Counted from the first letter of the stretch, positions 1 through 8,200 are shown. The stretch: DNA of 36,247 nucleotides from Granulicella sp. (GCA_027450185.1 DAIDKF010000023.1:1-36247); one strand, 5' to 3'. The notes: a model not told the origin generated them from the letters alone. Numbers and translations are program-made.

Positions 1-32
1 AACCGGAGCGTTTGCCGCACCAGACTGCACTA

Positions 33-44
33 GAGGGTGTTATG
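33..44 (+). repeat. Left terminal inverted repeat of the IS5-family element
   Basis: GAGGGTGTTATG, preceded by the TA target copy at 31-32. It is the exact inverse of 904-915. Confidence 0.92.
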
Positions 45-101
45 GACTTTGCACCTGAGTAGAGTCTTTGCTGGTGTGTGTATTGTCTTCAGGATGGAAG
101 G

Positions 102-908
102 ATGGGCAAGACTCGCAAGGTGTATCCGTCGGATGTGACGGAGGAGGAGTGGTGGTTCGTGTTGCCGTATTTGTTGCTGTGTCGCGAGGATGCAGGCCAG
201 CGGGAGCACGAGTTACGGGAGGTGTTCGACGCGGTGCGGTATGTGGCTCGCAGTGGCTGCGCGTGGCGCATGATTCCGGGCGATCTGCCTCCCTGGGCTG
301 CGGTGTATCAGCAGTTTCGTCGCTGGCTGGATGCTGGTGTTTTCGAGGCGCTGGTGTCGGATGTGCAGTCGATTGCACGCGAGTGGGCGGGGCGCAAGGG
401 CCAGCCGAGCGCGATCTGCATCGACAGTCGCACACTGCAGTCGACGCCCGAAAGCGGAGCTCGCGCAGGCTACGACGGGGCCAAGCGGCGCAAGGGATCC
501 AAGGTCCACATCGCCGTCGATACACTCGGGCACCTGCTGGCCTTGACCGTGACGCCGGCCGATCAGGGCGACCGCGATCAGATCGCACCGCTGGCCCAAC
601 AGGTCCAGCAAGTCACCGGCAGAACGGTGGAGTTGGCCTATGTCGACCAGGGCTATACCGGCCCACATGCCGCCGATGCCGCAAAACAGCACGGCATACG
701 GCTCGAAGTGGTCAAGCACCCCATGGCAAAACGTGGCTTCGTGCTCCTGCCGCGCCGATGGGTCGTCGAACGCTCCTTTGCCTGGGCCGCTCGCTTCAGA
801 CGCCTCGCCAGAGACTATGAACGACTCCCACTAACCCTCAAAGGAATACACTTCATCGCCTTCGCCATCCTCATGACCAGCAGACTCATCAAGATCGCAA
901 CTTCATAA
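102..908 (+). CDS. IS5-family DDE transposase
   Basis: This 268-aa protein catalyses cut-and-paste movement of the surrounding element. The N-terminus carries the DUF4096-type module (YPSDVTEEEW, followed by a VRYVARSGCAWRMIP block). The catalytic DDE_Tnp_1 region follows: CIDSRTLQSTP, then KGSKVHIAVDTLGHLLALTVTPA, then LAYVDQGYTG, and the C-terminal signature RRWVVERSFAWAARFRRLARDYER that supplies the last acidic residue. I chose the ATG at 102 because GGATGGAAGG precedes it closely and the family usually begins at this motif; an in-frame start at 78 would add eight residues. There is no frameshift, so no programmed shift is needed. It is the only gene of the element and is full length for the family. 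Confidence 0.93.
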   Translation: MGKTRKVYPSDVTEEEWWFVLPYLLLCREDAGQREHELREVFDAVRYVARSGCAWRMIPGDLPPWAAVYQQFRRWLDAGVFEALVSDVQSIAREWAGRKGQPSAICIDSRTLQSTPESGARAGYDGAKRRKGSKVHIAVDTLGHLLALTVTPADQGDRDQIAPLAQQVQQVTGRTVELAYVDQGYTGPHAADAAKQHGIRLEVVKHPMAKRGFVLLPRRWVVERSFAWAARFRRLARDYERLPLTLKGIHFIAFAILMTSRLIKIATS

Positions 909-915
909 CACCCTC
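904..915 (-). repeat. Right terminal inverted repeat of the IS5-family element
   Basis: Reverse complement of the left end, followed by the second TA copy at 916-917. It overlaps the transposase stop codon (906-908). Confidence 0.92.
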
Positions 916-3431
916 TAACGGGGAGGGTGAGCGGAGCCTACTTTGCGCAGTTGCTGAGCAGCAAGCTCGGCTATGCGGTGGCGCAGGGCGAGCCGTATTA
1001 CAGCGCGGAGTGCACCGCGGCCAATGCGCAGTGCGTGTTTCCGGGCGGCGTGATTCCGCAGAGCGTTTTCTCGGAGCCGGCGCAGCATCTGCTGCAGTAC
1101 ATTCCGCAGCCGAATGATGGGAACGGGACGTTCTCGACCTCGACCTATGCGCAGACGGTGCGCGACGATAAGGGCGCGGGGCGGCTGGATCGAGAGACGC
1201 TGTGGGGCGCGCTGACCGGGTACTACTTCCTCGACGATTACACGCTGCTGAATCCGTATCCGACAGGCCAGGGCGGCGCAACGGTGCCGGGATTCAACGC
1301 GCAGAACAAGGGGCGTGCGCAGTTGGCTGCGGTGAGTCTGCAAACAACGCTGGGCGCGACGGCAACGAACCTCGCGCACTTCAGCTATATGCGCAATGCG
1401 GCTGCGGCGGGTGAGCCGATCGGCGGTGTCGGCGCCACGCTCGCGTCGCAGGGATTTCTGACGGGCGTGGGCACATCGGGGATTGTGCCGTTGCTGCCCG
1501 GCATCGAGGGCGTGGAGAATGTGGTCTTCAACAGCTATACCCTGGGCGTCGATGTGACGAGTCTGTTCCAGGCGGAGAACATCTTCGAGGCCGCCGACGA
1601 TATGAGCCGCACGGTGGGGACGCATGTGCTTTCCTTCGGCGTGGACTTCCACGCGGACCAGATCAATACGCATCCGGTGGTGTATGACAACGGGAGCTTT
1701 TCATTTACTGGCAGCGAGACGGGCTCGGACTTCGCGGATTTTCTACTGGGAATCGATTCGAGTTACACCCAGGGCCAGGGACAGAAGTTTTATAACCGCA
1801 ACCACTACCTCGGGCTGTATGCGCAGGACAGTTGGCGGGTCAGTCCGCAGTGGACACTGAACTATGGCCTGCGCTGGGATGTACTCCCACCGTGGTCGGA
1901 GAAGTTCAACCAGTTGCTGACGTTGAATCCAGAGGAGCAGTCAGTGGTGTTTCCGAACGCGCCGAAGGGGATTGTATTTCCGGGTGATCCGGGAGTTCCG
2001 CGAACGATCTCGCCGACGCGGTATGACAACCTGGCTCCGCGAGTCGCAGCTTCATGGGCTCCGAAGGCGAGCAGCGGCGTGCTGTCGCATGTGCTGGGCG
2101 CGCCCGGATCGACGTTGGTGAAGGCGGGCTACGGCGTGTACTACAGCGCGCTCGAGGGGCTGTCGGCGGCGATTGCCAGCGGCGACCCGCCGTATGGATT
2201 CACCGACACCACGCCCGCGCCCACGTTGTTCGACGAGCCGTTTGTGACGGCCGCAACGGGCGTGAGCATTGGCCAGAGATTTCCGCTCCAGCAGGTGCCG
2301 TATGGAGCGACGGCCGCGCATCCGAATACGAGCGTGAACTGGGCGAACTTTGAGCCACAGACCGGAATTGCAGCATTCGCGACCAACGATGTGACGCCGT
2401 ATGCGGAGAACTACAGCATTTCGGTGGAGCGCGAGATGGTCGCGCACACGGTGTTGAGCGCGGGCTATGTGGGGACGCAGGCGCATCATCTACTGGTGAT
2501 CCAGGAGGTAAATCCGGGCAACCCGGCAACGTGCCTGGCGCTAAGTACGCCGGCGAGCGTGGCCGCGGGCTCGGCGACGTGCGGACCATTTGGCGAGAGC
2601 AGCACGTACACCACCGCGGCAGGTCAGGCCGTGCAGGGAACGCGGACGGACTTTGGGCCAGCGTTTGGCAGCGTGAACTTGCAGCGGACGATGGCGAACG
2701 CGCACGACAATGCGCTGGAGGTGAGCGTGAAGCACTCGACGAGCACGCTCTTCTTGCAGCTCGGCTATACGTGGAGCAAGTCGATCGACCAGTCGTCGAG
2801 TCTGGCGGAGGCGGTGTATCCGGATGTTCCGGGGCTCAGCAATGCGGGTTTGAGTCGGGCGCTGTCGGCGTTCGATATAACGCACAACGTTGTGGCGACG
2901 TATCGGTATGCGCTGCCGCTGGGCAGCTGGCTCAACGGTAAGAGGCGCCTTACGGAGGGGTGGGACGTGTCGGGGCTGACCCGCTTCAGCACCGGATTCC
3001 CGGTCACGCTGGTCAACAACAACGACACGTCGCTGCTGGGCACGCAGCCCGATGGCATCAACAACAATGGCGTGGATGAGCCGGTGTTCACGCCGGGGAA
3101 TCTGGAGTTGAATCGCAGGCCGGGGACGAATGGGTATGCGTTCAATACCAGCTTGTTCAGCCTGCCCGCGCTGGGTACGCTCGGGAATGCTAGGCGACGT
3201 TTCTTCTACGGCCCGGGCGCGGACAATACAGACCTCGCCCTGGAGAAGATCACGCCGTTGCATGAGCACTTGTCGGTCGAGCTGCGCGTCGAGGCGTTCA
3301 ATGTGTTCAACCACGGACAGTTCTTTGGGCCCGCTGCGGTGAGCGGGAACATCTCAAGCACCAACTTCGGGCAGATTCAGCGCTCTGCGCCACCGAGACT
3401 GCTGCAGTTGGCGGCGCGGATCAGATTCTGA

Positions 3432-3867
3432 GGGAATTCACTTGCAACGGGTCGCGGGTTAGCCTTCGAGGGGGGACCCGAGGGGATGGTCTCACGAAGA
3501 TCGATGGAGGTGTCGGTGCAGAGTCGGTGGACGACGATCGTTCAGAGGTAGTTGATGGAGTGCGCGGCCATGGTCTGGATGCCCCTCCTCTCGAGGAGGT
3601 GAGCGTGACGGGCATCGTCGAGGCACGACGGCGGTGCGTTCTCGCGTAGATGAAGTTCGGCTTGCCGTCGAGCCACACGCTGACGGACTCCGCATCATCG
3701 CTGGTGCTGCAGTGCGGGAAGCCAAACGCGAGGAAAATCGCGGTCGTTGAGAAACCGATTCGATCAGTAACGAGAAATGTGGCCAGCGTCTACCGATCAG
3801 TTCGCCCCCTCCGAGTTCGTAGCCCGACTTGAACGATGCCGCTGTGCGGCGGACGCGTTCAAGTGTC
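3432..3867. other. Gap between receptor gene and flavin operon, with a possible gene remnant
   Basis: No convincing gene is present. On the minus strand a stop-free stretch at about 3620-3795 reads like protein (TLATFLVTDRIGFSTTAIFL, then PHCSTSDDAESVSVWLDGKPNF) but has no start and an in-frame TAG just upstream. It may be the remains of a dead gene; I do not recognise the family. Near 3827-3864 there is a nested hairpin, listed separately. Confidence 0.4.
3827..3864 (-). terminator. Nested hairpin just after the flavin operon, possible terminator
   Basis: ACTTGAACG (3827-3835) pairs perfectly with CGTTCAAGT (3856-3864), and an inner stem GCCGC/GCGGC (3838-3842 with 3846-3850) closes a 3-base loop. 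On the minus strand it begins four bases after the stop codon at 3868. No U-run follows, so it is not a classic intrinsic terminator. Confidence 0.45.
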
Positions 3868-4329
3868 TTATACAGCTCCTGACGACCGACGAGTTCGCCG
3901 TTTCAACCGATGCCACGCGAAAAAGATTGGACAGGCTAATCCTATGATCCAATGGAGCGCGGAGATCACGGGCCGGATCCGGTCATCGCCAACGTAATAG
4001 AGCAGGTAGCCACTCACAATCAGCAGAGCGAAGACCGCCGTCAGCGCGCCACCCGACCAACGTCTCCGCTTCTGCGGCCACAGCTTGGCGATGTGGATGC
4101 CCCATAACAACCCGAACATCCAGACTGCGGCGAAGGCAAAGGCTCCGTGCAGCTTGAGCCACCAGTGTTCGAGCGGATTTGCAGTAGAACCAAACTCCCC
4201 TTGTTTCACAAAAAAATAGTGGAACAGAAGCCAGAGTCCACCGGTGAGCCAGACGCCTGTTCCAACAACATAAAGAGCCCAGCGGTGAAAGCCACCAATA
4301 CCTCCGGCTTTGCGAATGCGCGCGGTCAT
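3868..4329 (-). CDS. Four-helix membrane protein, cytochrome b-like (DUF4405/PepSY-like), in an ApbE operon
   Basis: 153-aa integral membrane protein with four predicted helices at about residues 17-41, 58-83, 94-114 and 121-142. Histidines lie in or at the ends of the helices: H15, H37, H55, H61, H79, H126 and H140. This is the pattern of a diheme b-type membrane cytochrome that moves electrons across the inner membrane. The C-terminus is basic and probably cytoplasmic. The start overlaps the apbE stop (ATGA), so the two are translationally coupled. Small histidine-rich membrane proteins beside ApbE and FMN-binding proteins are common in flavin-based extracytoplasmic electron transfer, which supports this role; the heme ligands themselves are inferred. 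No exact family name can be given from sequence alone. Confidence 0.72.
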   Translation of the reverse strand: MTARIRKAGGIGGFHRWALYVVGTGVWLTGGLWLLFHYFFVKQGEFGSTANPLEHWWLKLHGAFAFAAVWMFGLLWGIHIAKLWPQKRRRWSGGALTAVFALLIVSGYLLYYVGDDRIRPVISALHWIIGLACPIFFAWHRLKRRTRRSSGAV

Positions 4330-5228
4330 TCGGCCATCACTCTTTCAGTTTCGAGTTGCTGCCAGGGCTGCCCGGAGTCCTTGAAGTAGGCTGAGGCATC
4401 GAACCGGCGCAGGATCGCCGCGCTCTCCTCTCCCTGAACCATCACTACCTTCGTAAGCGCGTCCGCGATCATGCAGCGCTCCGCAGTGACACAGACGAAA
4501 CGATCCGTCAGCGCGGGAGTGCGATGCACGCCATCAACATGGGGACCACGGAAGCGCCCTCCCTGCCAGCGCCGATGCAAACGTCCGATGCTCGATGCAA
4601 CACTCCCATCCATCAGCTCCAGAACAGCCATGTGATCCTCGGCAGACTCCGCACTCAACTGGATGGATTCCGCATGGTTTCCGCTCACGCGGATATCGCC
4701 GCCTGCGTTGACGATGGTCTGCAACGCTCCACGCCTGCGCAAACAATCCGTCGCCAGATCCACGGCGAAGCCCTTGGCGATGCCGCCTAGATCCATCCAC
4801 ACTGGACGATGCAAGGCCACACGATAGCTGCCCAGCAGTTTGATGTCCTTCCATGACCCATGCGGCATCTCCCCCGCCGGCATGGGCCGCGGCAACATAT
4901 TCCACGCCACGAGTTCCGCTCCAACCGTCACATCGAAACATCCCCTGGTGGCAGCGGATAGTTCAATCGTCTGCTGCAGAACCTCATAGGTGTAAGGGTG
5001 CACGTCGATGGCATCGCCGATGCCAGCCCGGTTGAGCCGGCTGAGATCACTCTCCCTGTCGTGAAAACTCATCAGACGATGGACCGCCGCAATCTCTCCG
5101 AATGCGGCTTGAATTGCCCGGTGAGCCTCTCGCTTAGCCAAACCCTGAACCCTGATACTCACCAGCGTTCCAAGCCATGGCTGAGCTCGCTCAGTGACCA
5201 GGGGTCGCTTCTTTGAGTACAAGATCAT
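4326..5228 (-). CDS. apbE: FAD:protein FMN transferase
   Basis: ApbE takes FMN from FAD and attaches it covalently to a Thr or Ser in FMN-binding domains outside the cytoplasm, using Mg2+. The 300-aa protein shows the family's markers: an early LGTLVSIRV strand, FHDRESDLSRLN, the FAD-binding core VWMDLGGIAKGFAVD, NAGGDIRVSG, and the metal-binding ADALTKVVMVQG near the end. I chose the ATG at 5228 (MILYSKKRPLVT); a longer upstream frame exists but only overlaps the FMN-binding gene. The gene overlaps its upstream neighbour by 38 bp and its downstream neighbour by 4 bp, so the operon is tight. No clear lipobox or signal peptide is visible with this start, so export is uncertain. The substrate is almost surely the protein encoded next door. 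Confidence 0.92.
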   Translation of the reverse strand: MILYSKKRPLVTERAQPWLGTLVSIRVQGLAKREAHRAIQAAFGEIAAVHRLMSFHDRESDLSRLNRAGIGDAIDVHPYTYEVLQQTIELSAATRGCFDVTVGAELVAWNMLPRPMPAGEMPHGSWKDIKLLGSYRVALHRPVWMDLGGIAKGFAVDLATDCLRRRGALQTIVNAGGDIRVSGNHAESIQLSAESAEDHMAVLELMDGSVASSIGRLHRRWQGGRFRGPHVDGVHRTPALTDRFVCVTAERCMIADALTKVVMVQGEESAAILRRFDASAYFKDSGQPWQQLETERVMAE

Positions 5229-5730
5229 AGGTAACCAGAAGGCGCTCCACTCCGTCGGTAACATGCTTGCAGGACAGCGTCGCCCCGGAGACATTGCGAA
5301 TATTCTTTTCAAGTTGCAGTTTTGTTCCGCTGTTCTTGCCAACGAATTGCTTCTGCCACTCAGGATTGCGAATCTGGTCCCCGTACGCTTCCCGGTACTC
5401 GAGAATCTCGATCCCTTTCACCGCTCCCTTTTCATCCAGAGCCAGCGCAAACGGAATATACTCGTGCTTCCCAACCACCTCATCCACGATGAACCAGCCA
5501 CCGGTCGACGCACGCCATGCCTTTATCTGCTTGCTGCGCACGTCGACGCCCGATGCCCGCGCAATCGCCTTGGCCTGCTCTTCGGTAAGCACGCGGTTGT
5601 CCGGCTGGAACGTCGCTCCAGGGAACAGGACAGCCTGCGCCTGTTCCACGGAAAGGTAAACGGTCGCATAGGCTGGGCCGCCAGCCAACACGATTCCTGC
5701 CAACGGTAAAAACATCAGTCTTGATTTCAT
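5191..5730 (-). CDS. Periplasmic FMN-binding domain protein (ApbE substrate)
   Basis: 179-aa exported protein with a signal peptide (about residues 1-23, ending AYA). The C-terminal half is an FMN_bind domain: it contains KGIEILEYREAYGDQIRNPEW, the typical region before the attachment site. Near the C-terminus follows VSGATLSCKHV, the S/T-G-A-T motif whose threonine ApbE flavinylates (the aspartate usually found a few residues earlier is replaced by N/R here). It should act as a periplasmic flavin electron carrier, like the RnfG/NqrC or PplA type. AAGGAG lies three bases before the ATG. It comes directly before apbE and after the outer-membrane barrel gene. The electron donor and acceptor cannot be read from the sequence. 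Confidence 0.88.
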   Translation of the reverse strand: MKSRLMFLPLAGIVLAGGPAYATVYLSVEQAQAVLFPGATFQPDNRVLTEEQAKAIARASGVDVRSKQIKAWRASTGGWFIVDEVVGKHEYIPFALALDEKGAVKGIEILEYREAYGDQIRNPEWQKQFVGKNSGTKLQLEKNIRNVSGATLSCKHVTDGVERLLVTYDLVLKEATPGH

Positions 5731-5737
5731 AAGCTCC

Positions 5738-6700
5738 TTAGAAATACCAGCCCACTTTCACACGAACGCGATACCGCTCAAAGTCGTTGTCGTAGTCTCT
5801 GCCCCCGACGACAGTCCCCGGATTCGACGCCGAATGAGTCGTGGCCCAGGGCATCTGCTCGACGAACGTGCCGGTCACAAAAAACCGCTTTCCCCCGTAG
5901 TGGACAGAAGGCCCCACAAAGTAAGCGTCATTGATCTCTTTCCTCCAGAAAGTCCAACTGCTGAACTCCCGCTCATTCAGAGCCTCGGGACCCACCGACC
6001 AATTCCGCATGAATCGATAGGTAGCCCCGTAATCGAGGTTCATATCCGTCTCGTTCAGAGTCAGTGGGCCCGGCCTTTCGTTTCTCAGTTCCGGTGCATA
6101 GGTAAAATTCGCCGCGAGGACCAGGCGATCGTCGCGAAAGTTTTTTTGAAGCATCACCCTGTTCTCTGTCTCAAAAAAGTCTCTGCCTGCTCTGTTCTCC
6201 GAGTACACGGCCACGCCCACACGATGGGTGTACGGGCTGAGCAGCCGATAGATCGCTTCAACATCCGTGGAGATGTACGCCGCCTTGTGATAGTGGTCAT
6301 CGGGACCAGGCGAATCGAAAGAAAAGGGTTCTCCTGGCGTCGTCGCTCCGAATGGACCGTTGTGATAAGCAGAGTTCGAGGAATAGGTGTTGTACAGCGA
6401 GAGCTGGAATCGGTCCGTCACGCCATACGAAACCTCACTGCGGTTTTCCTGCAATACGAACTTGCCAGTGGCCTTGGTAAATCGGGTGGTGAACCATTGC
6501 TCAAGCTCGAACTTGTGCTTGGGAAGTAAATCCGTTGTGTAGGTGAATCCAAACAGCGGCTCATCTGCATGCGCAACAAGCGACGGCAGAACGGCTAATC
6601 CCAGGAGAAAAATCGCGTAGGAAATATGTCGGAGGGAGGCTGTTCTGAAGCCAAAACTTTGCGCCCACTGCTCAGTAGGTCGGGAAACACGGTCGGGCAC
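5738..6700 (-). CDS. Outer-membrane beta-barrel protein (DUF6662-like), first gene of the flavin operon
   Basis: A signal peptide (HISYAIFLLGLAVLPSLVAHA, then DEPLFGFTYTTD) is followed by alternating beta-strand sequence rich in aromatic residues (FELEQWFTTRF, SEVSYGVTDRFQLSLYNTY, RFMRNWSVGPEAL) and a C-terminal strand ending VRVKVGWYF with terminal phenylalanine, the mark of an outer-membrane barrel. The start is uncertain. A GTG at 6700 preceded by GAAAGG gives 320 aa with a long n-region; a TTG at 6826 would run through a strong hairpin, so I prefer the former. Only 7 bp separate it from the FMN-binding gene. It resembles uncharacterised acidobacterial and proteobacterial barrels found with ApbE/FMN_bind genes. 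It may be a channel or scaffold for flavin electron transfer to the outside; that is inference. Confidence 0.68.
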   Translation of the reverse strand: MPDRVSRPTEQWAQSFGFRTASLRHISYAIFLLGLAVLPSLVAHADEPLFGFTYTTDLLPKHKFELEQWFTTRFTKATGKFVLQENRSEVSYGVTDRFQLSLYNTYSSNSAYHNGPFGATTPGEPFSFDSPGPDDHYHKAAYISTDVEAIYRLLSPYTHRVGVAVYSENRAGRDFFETENRVMLQKNFRDDRLVLAANFTYAPELRNERPGPLTLNETDMNLDYGATYRFMRNWSVGPEALNEREFSSWTFWRKEINDAYFVGPSVHYGGKRFFVTGTFVEQMPWATTHSASNPGTVVGGRDYDNDFERYRVRVKVGWYF

Positions 6701-6778
6701 TCGAAGCCTTTCTTGAAGGTGATGGCCGAATGACTGTACCCTGTGTGCAGTCGTCAGCCTTTTGGGTTGTCGATCTCG

Positions 6779-6821
6779 GACCCCTCGCGGCGCTTCGCCA
6801 AAAAGACAGCTGCGAGGGGTC
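6779..6821. repeat. Inverted repeat in the leader of the flavin operon
   Basis: GACCCCTCGC (6779-6788) pairs perfectly with GCGAGGGGTC (6812-6821). Between the arms lies a small GGC/GCC hairpin. It sits between the predicted promoter (6882-6910) and the likely start at 6700, so it would fold in the mRNA leader. It could be an operator or a leader structure. No U-run follows it. Confidence 0.6.
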
Positions 6822-6881
6822 TTCAAGCTGGGTAGGAGGCTCCAGGAGCTGCTGCCAGCCGTTGTCTAAGCTCGTATGTAT

Positions 6882-6910
6882 AAAATACGACACATTTAGT
6901 CCTATATCAA
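6882..6910 (-). promoter_or_regulatory. Sigma-70-like promoter for the flavin operon
   Basis: On the minus strand: TTGATA (6910-6905), 17-bp spacer, TATTTT (6887-6882), within an A/T-rich stretch that stands out from its surroundings. Transcription would start near 6875, leaving a leader of about 175 nt that contains the inverted repeat at 6779-6821. Confidence 0.6.
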
Positions 6911-7439
6911 ATTGGAGTTCTATTTGTGCGGGTTCTGCGGCTCCCCGAAGAGACCGTGTCATGTTGGGCAGGTGAATGATAGGGTGGGGACATCTCGCTT
7001 CTGGATAGTCGCCAAGTCGTAAGTAATATTCAACCTAGCTCTAACTTCTGGGTCTGGAACGATCGGCAATGCGGCGTTGTAGGCAACTTCGACGGGCCAC
7101 GGGAGGGCATTCCTGTTGCTTTGGGAGTTATTTTGAGTAACGTTTCAGCGGTATTTGGCGTAGTGTCGTTGCAGGATCTGAGAAGTTTGTCCCGGATAGA
7201 AGTACTTAAAGATGACATCTTCCGCTTTTCGTGCATCAGTGTTGGTCTGGGAGTTGAGTACAAACAGCTCGGTCGATTCCGGGATTTAAATGCCGCTGAA
7301 CAGCCCTGCAGAGCATATTCCGGGAACTGAGTACCGCGCGACAGCCGCCGCATGACATCACGGGGTTCCGTCACCACCCTTGATTCTGGATTGAATCTCA
7401 TCGGAGAGTTATGCAGATAATCCAGGGTAGTGCCAGAGC
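6911..7439. other. Gap between flavin operon and toxin-antitoxin pair
   Basis: No supported gene. A plus-strand frame is free of stops from about 6985 to 7330 (roughly 115 codons, containing GIPVALGVILSNVSAVFGVV) but has no ATG start or ribosome site, and the opposite strand is open as well. It may be chance or the remains of a gene. Confidence 0.35.
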
Positions 7440-7468
7440 TTGCATTTATATATGTATTTATATAATAT
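7440..7468 (+). promoter_or_regulatory. Promoter of the HigBA-like pair, giving a leaderless transcript
   Basis: TTGCAT (7440-7445), 17-bp spacer, TAATAT (7463-7468); an alternative -10, TATAAT, lies at 7461-7466. The expected start of transcription (about 7475) coincides with the A of the toxin ATG, and no Shine-Dalgarno sequence is present before that ATG. Confidence 0.6.
7445..7464 (+). repeat. Two direct repeats between -35 and -10, possible antitoxin operator
   Basis: TTTATATA occurs at 7445-7452 and again at 7457-7464, 12 bp apart (about one helical turn), covering the promoter spacer. This is a plausible site for the HigA-like antitoxin to repress its own operon. Confidence 0.45.
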
Positions 7469-7474
7469 TCGGTC

Positions 7475-7831
7475 ATGGCGCACCTGCCGAAAAAAGCCGC
7501 GGTGAAGGATCTCAAGTTCAGGGGAAACTCCCTGAAGGATCTCTGCGAATTTCCCAAGGACGCGCGGCGAGAGGCGGGATACCAACTTGACCGCGTGCAA
7601 AACGGGCTGGAACCGGAAGATTTCAAGCCGATGTCTGATGTTGGATCCGGGGTGCAGGAGATTCGGATCAAAGATGAAGCGGGTATCTTCCGCGTGTTGT
7701 ATATTGCAAAGTTCGAAGATGCAGTCTATGTGCTGCACTGCTTTCAGAAGAAGACGCAGCGGACCGCGAAGAGCGATCTCGACTTGGCCAGCAAACGGTA
7801 TGCGGAACTCGTAAAGGAGCACAAGCTATGA
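7475..7831 (+). CDS. HigB/RelE-type toxin (Gp49-like)
   Basis: 118-aa basic protein of the phage-derived Gp49-like/HigB branch of the RelE superfamily, which are ribosome-dependent mRNA nucleases. Family features are LKDLCEFPKDARREAGYQLDRVQNG, the strand pattern VGSGVQEIRIKDEAGIFRVLYIAKF, and VYVLHCFQKKTQRTAKSDLDLASKRYAE near the C-terminus. The toxin gene comes first and overlaps the antitoxin gene by 4 bp (ATGA), the gene order of higBA systems. The ATG at 7475 has no ribosome site and lies at the predicted transcription start. Such pairs often stabilise integrated elements; whether this one belongs to the ICE is not shown. The family call is firm, the exact subtype less so. Confidence 0.87.
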   Translation: MAHLPKKAAVKDLKFRGNSLKDLCEFPKDARREAGYQLDRVQNGLEPEDFKPMSDVGSGVQEIRIKDEAGIFRVLYIAKFEDAVYVLHCFQKKTQRTAKSDLDLASKRYAELVKEHKL

Positions 7832-8175
7832 GCGATAAGGCATTCAAGAGCGTGTGGGACGCGATCGAAGACGATCCCGCCCAAGCTGCGAACATGAAGC
7901 ATCGGTCCGCGCTGATGATGGCGGTTAGTGAGCACATCAAGGCCAAGGGCCTCAATCAGACCGAAGCGGCGAAGCTCTTTGCCGTCTCGCAGCCGCGCAT
8001 CTCCGACCTGATGCGGGGCAAGATTGGATTGTTCTCGATCGATACTTTGATAGCGATGCTTGCGGCGGCCGGAATCGGAATTGACATCAGGGTGAGGCCG
8101 ACGCGGGTGCGAACCATAAAGCTCCCTCCGCGTCATGCCACTCCGAAGACTGCGCATCGAAGGGTTGCGGCATAG
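7828..8175 (+). CDS. HigA-type antitoxin, XRE-family
   Basis: 115-aa DNA-binding antitoxin. The helix-turn-helix is HIKAKGLNQTEAAKLFAVSQPRISDLMRGKIGLFSIDTLIAML (about residues 32-74), the HTH_37 type found in partners of Gp49-like toxins. The C-terminal 30 residues are basic and probably disordered (RPTRVRTIKLPP). It should bind and neutralise the upstream toxin and repress the promoter at 7440-7468. Its ATG overlaps the toxin stop codon, so translation is coupled. Confidence 0.87.
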   Translation: MSDKAFKSVWDAIEDDPAQAANMKHRSALMMAVSEHIKAKGLNQTEAAKLFAVSQPRISDLMRGKIGLFSIDTLIAMLAAAGIGIDIRVRPTRVRTIKLPPRHATPKTAHRRVAA

Positions 8176-8200
8176 AAGCATGAGGTTTGAGGCATAGCGG

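Larger units (their letters stand above)
33..915 (+). mobile_element. IS5-family insertion sequence, complete, inserted in a TonB receptor gene
   Basis: The element has perfect 12-bp terminal inverted repeats, GAGGGTGTTATG at 33-44 and its reverse complement at 904-915. It is flanked by the dinucleotide TA on both sides (31-32 and 916-917). It holds a single transposase gene whose TAA stop lies inside the right repeat. Joining base 32 directly to base 918 restores an uninterrupted receptor reading frame, which fixes both the boundaries and a 2-bp TA duplication. A TA-type target duplication fits the IS427-like groups of the IS5 family; the group assignment is inference. The element looks intact and possibly recently active. 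Confidence 0.93.
1..3431 (+). pseudogene. TonB-dependent outer-membrane receptor, split by the IS5 element; 5' end outside the window
   Basis: This is the C-terminal part of a large acidobacterial TonB-dependent, Oar-like receptor, an outer-membrane barrel for ligand uptake. Reading frame 3 of bases 1-32 gives PERLPHQTAL, and after the IS it continues TGRVSGAYFAQLLSSKLGY. The remaining roughly 835 residues show the barrel typical of the group: HYLGLYAQDSWRVSPQWTLNYGLRWD, FNVFNHGQFFGPA, and a C-terminal strand ending LAARIRF with terminal phenylalanine, the outer-membrane assembly signal. There is no frameshift downstream. The N-terminal carboxypeptidase-like and plug domains must lie upstream of the window. 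The IS stops translation in the middle, so the protein is not made whole. A GTG at 927 is an internal codon, not a real start. Confidence 0.9.

Noticed and set aside
915..1673. 252-residue minus-strand open frame over the receptor gene
   Set aside because: Antisense to a clear TonB-receptor barrel; composition is that of a shadow frame.
3872..3910. Partial likeness of CCGACGAGTTCGCCG to the tRNA-Thr 3' end as a left attachment site
   Set aside because: The match is short and gapped and lies inside the coding end of the membrane-protein gene.
7030..7671. 213-residue minus-strand open frame before and across the toxin gene
   Set aside because: It overlaps the toxin in antisense, has no ribosome site and shows no domain; the toxin-antitoxin reading on the other strand is clear.
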